Positions 6,386-12,515 of a stretch of 15,810 nt of DNA are shown in pieces. Each line of letters opens with the position of its first letter. Positions within the stretch are counted from its first letter, which is position 1. The position numbers and the translations under genes were made by a program. The DNA lies in the NCBI GenBank assembly GCA_002399265.1, contig DHDG01000047.1, forward strand, positions 107,925 through 123,734, given 5' to 3'. Source of the stretch: Firmicutes bacterium UBA4882 (GTDB taxonomy: Bacteria > Bacillota > UBA4882). The notes under the pieces were generated by a model, which saw nothing but the letters and a program-made list of their open reading frames with translations, did not search any database and was not told the DNA's origin.

Positions 6386-7525
6386 TTACCTCCTTCCTAC
6401 CCTGGTCAAGGCGTAGAGGATCGCACCATTCTGGATGATCATACGCGCAATTTCACTGATGCCGCCGCCGACTTCGGATCCGTCCAGAACGGTCTGGACT
6501 ACCGGTAGAGCGGTCGTCAACAGCGTGAAGAACAGGATCGAACCGATAATGACCTGACTGATTGTTGCCTTGCGCAACGTCGCACCACCGATCAGGATGG
6601 CCGCAATCGCAGGAAAGGCCATATAGAGCGGTGCGTTATAGAGCTGCAGGAACCCGTAACTTTGAGCGTAAACAATGATACCAATCGCACCCAGTACGGT
6701 AGACATGATTACTCCGGTATAACGCATCTTGCGGATATTGATCCCGGACGAAGCGGCGTACTCCGGATTGGAGCCGACCGCCAGCATGGCCAAACCGGTC
6801 CGCGAGCGGAAAAACAGATACATCAATACGCAGAAGAAACCGAAAAATAGCAATAGGCCTGTCGGGATCGTCATTGCAAAGTTTCCGATCACAATATTAA
6901 ACGCGAGAAAGTTGTTCAGCACACCGGCGTAATAATCGTACAGAGTTAGCGTATAGCGCAGCCCCTGTCCGCCAATTGCGAAAATCATGGATGGATTCTT
7001 AATCGGAGCCGTGAGCCAGAAAATTGCCATACCGGCCACTACTGAGAACCCGACATAAGTTCCAACCATCATTTCCTGACCGGCCACTTTCTCGAGCAAT
7101 TTAGCATAGAGCCAGCCAGCAATCACGGACAATGGGAGAGCCAGCAAAATTGCCACGAAGAACCCGGTAAATCCAGTGAGGTTCATACTCATACTGAAAA
7201 CTCCGCCGACCAGACCGCAGATTATCCCAACCGGCAGACCGAAGTTTAGCCCGGCACCGCAGGTAATCGTCGGAACCATCGCCAGCACCAGCAAACCATT
7301 CATGCCAACACGTTTTAGCGAATCGCCCAGCAAGCTGCCGAGATCCATTCTGTAGATCACAGCCAGAATCAACAGGGCCAACAGGAAGCAGGTGATGATC
7401 AGACGCGGCACGCCGTACCATTCAAGAAAGTTAGCCACAGCCTTAATGATCCTATTCTCCGCTACTCTCCCGGAAGAAGCCGGCGTTGGCGCATTTGCAT
7501 TGGCATTTGTATTGGCGTTGCTCAT
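6386..7525 (-). CDS. ABC importer permease, branched-chain/sugar type (DUF3798 cassette, first permease)
   Basis: A 379-residue membrane protein of the BPD_transp_2 class. ATG 7525 has AAAGGAGG nine bases upstream, and the ATPase stop is one base away (TGA-G-ATG). After a low-complexity N-terminus (NANTNANANAPTPA, 3-16) hydrophobic segments run from about residue 41 to the end. GAGLNFGLPVG (90-100), APIKNPSMIF (173-182) and the coupling loop RSRTGLAMLAVGSNPEYAAS (240-259) parallel the second permease. The pair are therefore ancient paralogues forming a heterodimeric channel. By order and family it imports the ligand bound by the DUF3798 protein. Confidence 0.9.
   Translation of the reverse strand: MSNANTNANANAPTPASSGRVAENRIIKAVANFLEWYGVPRLIITCFLLALLILAVIYRMDLGSLLGDSLKRVGMNGLLVLAMVPTITCGAGLNFGLPVGIICGLVGGVFSMSMNLTGFTGFFVAILLALPLSVIAGWLYAKLLEKVAGQEMMVGTYVGFSVVAGMAIFWLTAPIKNPSMIFAIGGQGLRYTLTLYDYYAGVLNNFLAFNIVIGNFAMTIPTGLLLFFGFFCVLMYLFFRSRTGLAMLAVGSNPEYAASSGINIRKMRYTGVIMSTVLGAIGIIVYAQSYGFLQLYNAPLYMAFPAIAAILIGGATLRKATISQVIIGSILFFTLLTTALPVVQTVLDGSEVGGGISEIARMIIQNGAILYALTRVGRR
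7478..7519 (-). repeat. Hexanucleotide repeat coding NANTNANANAPTPA
   Basis: Imperfect GCCAAT/GCAAAT/ACAAAT hexamers on the minus strand encode an alternating Asn-Ala tract at residues 3-16 of the first permease. It is very similar in position and style to the Ala-His tract of the second. Confidence 0.75.
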
Positions 7526-7526
7526 C

Positions 7527-9131
7527 TCAACCTACCTCCTTTACATTGCCGGCTTTGCCGGCCATCATCAGACCATATTCCACGTCGGAGGCATCTGGCG
7601 GCAAGATACCGACCACTTTGCCTTCGTAGACAATGGCAATGCGATCGCAGATTTTCCGCAATTCAGCCAGCTCGCTGGAGGTCATCACAACGGTCATACC
7701 GTGCGTGCGGTTGAATTCCACCAACAGATCAAGCACCAACTGTTTGGCACCGACGTCGATTCCGCGGGTCGGTTCTGATACCCAGAGCACTTCCGGTTCC
7801 AGGGTGAACGCCCTTGCAATACAGACCTTCTGCTGATTACCGCCGGAAAGTCTCCGAACTAATTGCATCGGGCCAGTACAGCGAATATCGAGATCTTTAA
7901 TCATCTTCAGCGCGTGTGAACGGATTCTCTTACCATTCTGTAGGCGTAACGAATTCAAAGGCCCCTTGTACAGAAATTTATTCTGAGCCTGCATGCTGGT
8001 AAGCACAATATTCATTTCGATAGATTCATCCAGTAATAAACCGACTCCGCGGCGGTCTTCAGACACAAAGGCCATCTGGGCCTGCAAGGCCGCTTTGGAA
8101 TCATTCAAAGGCACATCCATGCCGCCTTTGACGACCTCTCCCATTGCCGGATACATCCCCATGACACCGTTGGCGATACCGACTTTCCCATGGCCAGCCA
8201 AACCACCGATGCCAAGAATCTCGCCTTTACGGACCCGCAGATTCAGCCCCTTAACCCGCTCACCGGGCATTTCGACCCGCAAATCGCTGATCGAAAGGGC
8301 GATCTCACTATCCGACGGTTCGAAGCCGCGCGGTGGCAGTTTGGCGCGCTCAATTTTGCGTCCGACCATCAACTCCGCAATACGCTCAATTTTGGCTTCG
8401 TCCTTGGGCATTTGCGCCACGATTTCACCGTCGCGCAGGATGGTAATGTTATGACTGATACTCATCACTTCGTCCAAACGGTGCGTAATAAACAGAATGG
8501 CGATCCCTTCCGCAGCCAGCCGGCGCATCGCGTCCAGCAGGTACTCTGCTTCGCTTTCCGTCAGCACGGCGGTGGGTTCGTCAAATACCAGCAACTTAAT
8601 ATTCTTTTTATCAATTTCGCGAGCGATTTCCACAAATTGCTTATAGCCGACCGGCAAACCTGCCACCGGAGCCCATTCATCAACAGAGAGACTGAGCTTT
8701 TCGAGCGCCGCCCGCGCATCTTTGCGCATCGCGGGTACATTCAGCGTCTCCATCTTGGCACCCAGAACGCGGCTGACCACGTTCTTGCGGGTGATTTCCC
8801 GGTTCAGCTTAATGTTCTCGGTTATCGTGAAACCTGGCAACAGCATAAATTCCTGATGGACCATGCCAATTCCAAGTTCCATGGCACGGCGCGGAGATTC
8901 AATCCTGACGCTTTCTCCGTCAAGCATTACTTCACCGTCAAAACCGCCGGTTTCATGGATTACGGGCATTCCGAACAAGATGTTCATCAGGGTGGATTTG
9001 CCGGCTCCGTTCTCACCGACCAATGCGTGAATTTCGCCCGGCCTGACTGAAAGGTTCACATCTTTAAGAACGGTAGTACCAAAGTAAGCTTTGGTGATCC
9101 CTTTCAATTCCAACACGAAGGAGTCAGACAT
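7527..9131 (-). CDS. ABC importer ATPase, two fused nucleotide-binding domains (DUF3798 cassette)
   Basis: A 534-residue protein of the RbsA/YufO type. I chose ATG 9131 (MSDSFVLELKGITKAY), preceded by GAGAGGGG at eight bases. A frame extending to 9197 would cross the intercistronic hairpin and has no family support. Domain 1: Walker A GENGAGKST (39-47), Q-loop HQEF (92-95), signature region LPVGYKQ (159-165, degenerate), Walker B LLVFDEPTA (180-188), H-loop His217. Domain 2: Walker A-like GLAGHGKVG (310-318, degenerate), canonical signature LSGGNQQK (429-436), Walker B LWVSEPTRGIDVGAK (449-463, Ser in place of the usual Asp), SSEL instead of His. This pattern predicts one fully competent composite ATP site. 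It drives uptake through the two downstream permeases. Confidence 0.93.
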   Translation of the reverse strand: MSDSFVLELKGITKAYFGTTVLKDVNLSVRPGEIHALVGENGAGKSTLMNILFGMPVIHETGGFDGEVMLDGESVRIESPRRAMELGIGMVHQEFMLLPGFTITENIKLNREITRKNVVSRVLGAKMETLNVPAMRKDARAALEKLSLSVDEWAPVAGLPVGYKQFVEIAREIDKKNIKLLVFDEPTAVLTESEAEYLLDAMRRLAAEGIAILFITHRLDEVMSISHNITILRDGEIVAQMPKDEAKIERIAELMVGRKIERAKLPPRGFEPSDSEIALSISDLRVEMPGERVKGLNLRVRKGEILGIGGLAGHGKVGIANGVMGMYPAMGEVVKGGMDVPLNDSKAALQAQMAFVSEDRRGVGLLLDESIEMNIVLTSMQAQNKFLYKGPLNSLRLQNGKRIRSHALKMIKDLDIRCTGPMQLVRRLSGGNQQKVCIARAFTLEPEVLWVSEPTRGIDVGAKQLVLDLLVEFNRTHGMTVVMTSSELAELRKICDRIAIVYEGKVVGILPPDASDVEYGLMMAGKAGNVKEVG

Positions 9132-9184
9132 GGCTTTTTCCCCTCTCAATACGAGTCTGATACGGATGTGCAGGTTATAAAACA

Positions 9185-9209
9185 AGGTGCCGGGCAAGGC
9201 CCAGCACCT
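9185..9209 (-). promoter_or_regulatory. Intercistronic stem-loop between binding-protein and ATPase genes
   Basis: AGGTGC/GCACCT and GGGC/GCCC pair around a three-base loop with one mismatch. On the minus strand it is followed by TTGTTTTATAA. It lies between the binding-protein stop (9239) and the ATPase start (9131). Such elements commonly act as partial terminators or 3' stabilisers that give a higher level of binding protein than of the membrane components. Confidence 0.7.
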
Positions 9210-9238
9210 CGCGATTCCTTATGAATCAGAATCAGAAG

Positions 9239-10351
9239 TTATTTACCGCCAAAAATAATGGAATCGAAGATGTACATATAGAAATTACCGTTGTTGCTAC
9301 GTTTCCGGAAGGACAGAGCCTTATTACCGGAGCTGACTTCCACCAACTGTTTGATGGCTGCGGCGTCTTTAATGTTGATGGTCTTTTCGACTGCGCGTTT
9401 CGCAATGTCGACACCAGCAGTGGTGTGGAGATAACCGGTTGCTGCCGGCCAGGTCGCAAAACGACCAGCGCCGCCACGCTTCACGATTTCAGCTTCGATA
9501 GCATCGGAGATTGCCGGGAAATTGCCTTTCATAGCGTCGGTAATTTCCAGACCGAGTGCGCCGGGATAACCGTGTGTCGGGCTCGGGCAGCACTGTTCGG
9601 GGAAGATCGCACCAGTCTGCAGAGCGGCCACGATAAGGGGCTCCTGCATACCGCAGTTGGTCGAGAAGAGCGCGATGTCTTTGCCATGTTTGGCAACCTG
9701 ACGCGGCACATCTTCCAGAATGAACTGCTGGGCAGCGGGGAGTCCGCCTTCACCCATCGGGTCCGGAGCGGTGACATCGACGAATTCCAGTCCGATTTTG
9801 GCACAAGTCTCTTTCATGATGTTACGACGGCTTGACAAGTCCTGATAGGACATATGGCGCGGGAAGGAGTAATGCAGGAACTTTTTGGCACCCATTTTCT
9901 TGGCAAGCTCAACAATGGTGGTACCACGGGAAATGTTGTCTGGAATCAAAGAAACATCAACATACTTTTCGATTAGTGGCGGATCCTCATGCGGCTCGCC
10001 GACAACAAAAATGATGTCCGGACGGAGCTCTTTGACCTTGCGGATTGCGGCCACTGTTCCAGGAACGGCCTGGTTAATAACGATCGCTTTTACATCCCTG
10101 TCGGAGGCAAGACCCGTAATTTGAGCAATGTACGTCTCCTGCTCATTCATGAAGTTATCGGGATAGGTGACGTGCTTGATCATGCCGGGATACTTTTTGA
10201 TCGCACTCTCAGCTCCGCGATACTCGTCTTCGTTCTGCGAAACTGTTCCGGTCACAACTCCGATCTTGAAGTTGGCTCCGGCGACTGTTAGGGCTGACAA
10301 AGAGATGACTAGAACCAACGCGAGAGAAACCAACAGGAGTCTTTTTGCCAT
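9239..10351 (-). CDS. DUF3798 periplasmic-type substrate-binding protein
   Basis: A 370-residue exported protein. ATG 10351 has AAGGAGG about 11 bases upstream; a TTG at 10372 lies before that site and is rejected. Residues 1-26 are a signal peptide (basic MAKR, hydrophobic core 5-21, cleavage likely after VAGA). There is no lipobox cysteine. The mature part starts NFKIGVVTGTVSQNEDEY and shows alternating beta-alpha blocks (AIVINQA, IIFVVGEP, IALFSTNCGM) like a type 1 periplasmic binding fold. The conserved-looking segment CCPSPTHGYPGALGLEI (254-270) fits the DUF3798 family. Four cysteines (183, 233, 254, 255) are notable for an exported protein. It is the first gene of a four-gene importer operon, and DUF3798 proteins habitually lie beside such ATPase/permease sets. 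The ligand is unknown. Confidence 0.88.
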   Translation of the reverse strand: MAKRLLLVSLALVLVISLSALTVAGANFKIGVVTGTVSQNEDEYRGAESAIKKYPGMIKHVTYPDNFMNEQETYIAQITGLASDRDVKAIVINQAVPGTVAAIRKVKELRPDIIFVVGEPHEDPPLIEKYVDVSLIPDNISRGTTIVELAKKMGAKKFLHYSFPRHMSYQDLSSRRNIMKETCAKIGLEFVDVTAPDPMGEGGLPAAQQFILEDVPRQVAKHGKDIALFSTNCGMQEPLIVAALQTGAIFPEQCCPSPTHGYPGALGLEITDAMKGNFPAISDAIEAEIVKRGGAGRFATWPAATGYLHTTAGVDIAKRAVEKTINIKDAAAIKQLVEVSSGNKALSFRKRSNNGNFYMYIFDSIIFGGK

Positions 10352-10378
10352 TTTTACTCTTTCCTCCTTCAAAATGCT

Positions 10379-10414
10379 GACGGGAGCAGATTAACTGCCC
10401 GTCGATTAAATATA
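10379..10414 (-). promoter_or_regulatory. Probable -10 and 5' leader hairpin of the importer operon
   Basis: The minus strand has TATATT (complement of 10409-10414) as a possible -10, without a clear -35. Transcription would start near 10402, right at a stem formed by GACGG/CCGTC plus GCAG/CTGC (10379-10403, GA bulge). A hairpin at the extreme 5' end just before the ribosome site would be expected to stabilise the mRNA of an abundant binding protein. Confidence 0.4.
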
Positions 10415-10490
10415 TACGTCGCTATATTTCTACGATAGATTCCATTCTCCTCCCTAGGCATTCTCTGATTAATTAGCAATTTGATGGAAT

Positions 10491-10528
10491 TGTCGCATGC
10501 ATACCGATTGCGACACCACTTTTTTTTT
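10491..10528 (+). terminator. Hairpin plus nine-T run in the exporter leader (attenuator-like) or operator
   Basis: TGTCGCA (10491-10497) and TGCGACA (10509-10515) are perfect inverted arms 11 bases apart. T9 at 10520-10528 follows four bases later. No plus-strand gene lies upstream that would need a terminator, so it may be an attenuator in the exporter leader, the end of a short RNA, or a dimer-binding operator. Confidence 0.45.
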
Positions 10529-10532
10529 CAAA

Positions 10533-10621
10533 ATGATCGTGAGTATGATCATGGATGTGTCATGGGCTACGCCCATGATCACAACAAGCTGCCAGGCGTA
10601 ACATTAACCCGGCAGGAAGGA
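10533..10621 (+). promoter_or_regulatory. Structured leader with mutually exclusive hairpins before the exporter genes
   Basis: Three perfect pairings compete. H1 pairs ATGATC 10533-10538 with GATCAT 10547-10552. H2 pairs TGATCATGG 10546-10554 with CCATGATCA 10573-10581. H3 pairs TCATGGGC 10560-10567 with GCCCATGA 10571-10578. H1 and H3 can coexist, while H2 excludes both. A further CTGCC/GGCAG pair (10589-10593/10611-10615) abuts the purine-rich GAAGGAG at 10615-10621. The layout resembles a 1:2/3:4 versus 2:3 regulatory leader, although no T-run follows H3. Confidence 0.45.
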
Positions 10622-10659
10622 GATGATATTAGCAGAATTATCTCTTGGGGGTGCCGCAT

Positions 10660-11799
10660 TTGGACGCAATCATAACTACCGATCTGACAAAATGTTTTCA
10701 GGATGTACCGGCGCTTGGCAACTTGAATTTGCGCATCAAAGCCGGCACGGTGTTTGGTTTTCTGGGACCAAACGGGGCGGGAAAGACCACTACGATTCGG
10801 TTACTGCTGGGATTGCTGCAGCCATCCGCAGGCAGTGCGGAAGTCATGGGCTGGTCTGTCGCGCATGACGCCCGACACATCCGCGAGCGGGTCGGCGTTT
10901 TGCTTGAACATCACGGACTTTATGAGCGGCTCAGCGCTTATGATAATCTGGCTTATTTTGCTGATATCTATCATCTGGAGGCTAGCGTCAAGGAACAACG
11001 CATTAAAGAACTACTGGGGAGCATCCGTTGCTGGGAGCGCCGCCACGAAAAAGCGGGCAGCTGGTCGAAAGGAATGAAGCAGAAGCTGGCGATCGCGCGG
11101 GCATTGATCCACGATCCCGAACTCGTTTTTCTGGATGAGCCGACTTCGGGACTGGATCCGGCTGCCGCCCATCAGCTGCGCGATGAACTGGTGGAATTGG
11201 TCAAGCAAGCTGGCAAAACGATCTTCATCACTACTCATAATCTGGAAGAGGCCGAAAAGGTCTGTGATCAGGTAGGCGTAATTGATCGCGGACAGTTATT
11301 GGCGACTGGCAGCCCGTCGGAGTTACGGGGTAGTTTCAGCCGCCCGAAAGTGATCATTACCATCGGTGGTGGCGCAGGGGCTGCGGAGGTCGCGGACGGC
11401 CCGGAGGTCGCAGGCGGTGCGGAAAAGCCATCGCCCCTGGCCGCGAAAGCTCTGGCCGCCCTTAAGCATGTAAGCGGTGTGCAACCGGTCGCGCAGCAGT
11501 CGGTCGCGACCCGCGGCCTCGTTGCTGAAAACCGCATTTCCGTCGAATTATCCGACCCGGACAGCGTGCCGGCGATCATCCGCGCACTAGTCGCAGCTGA
11601 GATTCCGATTCAAGAGGTTCATAAAGTGAAGGCCAGTTTGGAGGATGTTTTTCTGAGTCTGACGCAAGAGGAAGGCAGCCCGCCTTCGCACACTACCGTC
11701 ACCAACGCCGACACCGGCACAGCCGCCGACACCGGCACAGCCGCCGGCACCAGCACAGCCGCCACTACCGCTGCGCAGCAAAAAGGGGGTTCGCAGTAG
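10660..11799 (+). CDS. ABC-2 type exporter ATPase with low-complexity linker and tail
   Basis: I chose TTG 10660 (DAIITTDLTKCF), with GGGGG at 10647-10651 eight bases upstream; TTG 10645 and GTG 10651 are in frame but lack a ribosome site at normal distance. The product is 379 residues. Walker A GPNGAGKT (36-43), LLEHHGLYE in the Q-loop region (81-89), signature SKGMKQKL (136-143), Walker B LVFLDEPTSGLDP (155-167) and His193 identify the CcmA/DrrA-type subunit. It should power export by the membrane protein encoded next. Residues 236-256 are Gly/Ala/Glu-rich. After the normal family end (SLEDVFLSLTQEE, 326-338) there is a 41-residue Thr/Ala tail containing three ADTGTA-like units. The stop is four bases before the next start, so the pair are coupled. 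The exported substrate cannot be told. Confidence 0.92.
   Translation: MDAIITTDLTKCFQDVPALGNLNLRIKAGTVFGFLGPNGAGKTTTIRLLLGLLQPSAGSAEVMGWSVAHDARHIRERVGVLLEHHGLYERLSAYDNLAYFADIYHLEASVKEQRIKELLGSIRCWERRHEKAGSWSKGMKQKLAIARALIHDPELVFLDEPTSGLDPAAAHQLRDELVELVKQAGKTIFITTHNLEEAEKVCDQVGVIDRGQLLATGSPSELRGSFSRPKVIITIGGGAGAAEVADGPEVAGGAEKPSPLAAKALAALKHVSGVQPVAQQSVATRGLVAENRISVELSDPDSVPAIIRALVAAEIPIQEVHKVKASLEDVFLSLTQEEGSPPSHTTVTNADTGTAADTGTAAGTSTAATTAAQQKGGSQ
11365..11427 (+). repeat. Low-complexity Gly/Ala/Glu linker in the exporter ATPase
   Basis: Residues 236-256 (GGGAGAAEVADGPEVAGGAE) interrupt the C-terminal region between VIITI and the conserved ISVELSD strand. The DNA contains CGGAGGTCGC twice. 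It has the same style as the other in-frame tracts in this window. Confidence 0.6.
11707..11760 (+). repeat. 18-bp tandem repeat, three copies, coding ADTGTA-like units
   Basis: GCCGACACCGGCACAGCC occurs at 11707-11724 and, perfectly, at 11725-11742. A third copy at 11743-11760 has two changes. It encodes repeating Ala-Asp-Thr-Gly-Thr-Ala in the C-terminal tail of the exporter ATPase. Confidence 0.95.
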
Positions 11800-11803
11800 A
11801 ATC

Positions 11804-12496
11804 ATGCGTGACATTATGATTGTTTTTCGCAAAGAGATGAAGGAATGGCTGCATGCCAAAGGTGGCCTGGCGTCAATCGTCTTCAATCTACTGATATATA
11901 TGGGTATGTTCGGCGTAGTCCTGCCGCTGGCGCAGGTTGAGATCTGGAAAGTCCCCAACCAGCTTTTGGTGTTCTATTTCTTTTTCCTGCCGTCACTAAT
12001 CGCTTCGACCACTACCGCGGACGCCTTTGCCGGAGAACGCGAGCGCAAAACGTTGGAAACGCTCCTCTCCACGCGCCTTTCCGATCGCGCCATTTTCCTG
12101 GGTAAACTCGCCGCGGTCTCTGTCTATACCGCCACTATGCTGTTCGCCATAGATCTAACGGTCCTTACGGTCGTAAACATTGCGGACGGCAGCCCGCATT
12201 TCTTCATGTTTCCTGGCGAAACGCTCTTCATGCTGGGACCGCTAGCTTGGATTGTCACCTTGTTCGTCGCCAATCTGGGGCTGTTCATCTCGCTGAAAGT
12301 CCAATCCGCACGCATCGCCCAGCAAATCGGCTCTTTTGGATCGCTCCTCATTTCGCTGCCGGTCCTGTTCGGGGTCGTGGAACTGTCGATGTCCTGGAAA
12401 AATCTCCTCATGGTCGGCACAGTGCTACTCGTGGCTGTCGCCGTCTCCACCGCCGCGTCGATTGCCCTCTTTCAGCGACAGAAGTTAATCCAATGA
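11804..12496 (+). CDS. ABC-2 type exporter membrane subunit
   Basis: A 230-residue membrane protein. ATG 11804 follows the ATPase stop by four bases, with GGGGG 14 bases upstream inside the ATPase tail codons, so translation probably depends on coupling. About six hydrophobic segments (near 21-41, 53-72, 102-126, 142-163, 176-195, 199-222) fit the ABC-2 family. The motif FAGERERKTLETLLSTRLSD (75-94) is the hallmark cytoplasmic loop of NatB-like and drug-export permeases. It forms the channel powered by the preceding ATPase. It is short compared with two-halved ABC-2 proteins, suggesting a homodimer. The substrate is unknown. Confidence 0.9.
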   Translation: MRDIMIVFRKEMKEWLHAKGGLASIVFNLLIYMGMFGVVLPLAQVEIWKVPNQLLVFYFFFLPSLIASTTTADAFAGERERKTLETLLSTRLSDRAIFLGKLAAVSVYTATMLFAIDLTVLTVVNIADGSPHFFMFPGETLFMLGPLAWIVTLFVANLGLFISLKVQSARIAQQIGSFGSLLISLPVLFGVVELSMSWKNLLMVGTVLLVAVAVSTAASIALFQRQKLIQ

Positions 12497-12515
12497 TTAT
12501 CTGCTGATTATCTGC
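12494..12515. repeat. Perfect 11-bp tandem duplication at a convergent gene junction
   Basis: TGATTATCTGC occurs twice in succession (12494-12504 and 12505-12515). The first copy carries the stop codon of the exporter membrane gene, and the second carries the complement of the stop codon of the TIM-barrel gene. Confidence 0.95.

Noticed and set aside
8190..9050. A 286-codon plus-strand frame
   Set aside because: It lies wholly opposite the well-supported ABC ATPase gene and has no recognisable domain or ribosome site.
9132..9197. Upstream extension of the ABC ATPase to 9197
   Set aside because: It would cross the intercistronic hairpin, lacks a ribosome site and adds residues absent from the family; ATG 9131 has GAGAGGGG at proper distance.
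4915..11045. The shared string GAGCGCCGCCACGA near 4917 and near 11035
   Set aside because: One copy is inside conserved-gene coding sequence, the other in intergenic DNA, and flanks differ; a chance match of GC-rich bases is likely.
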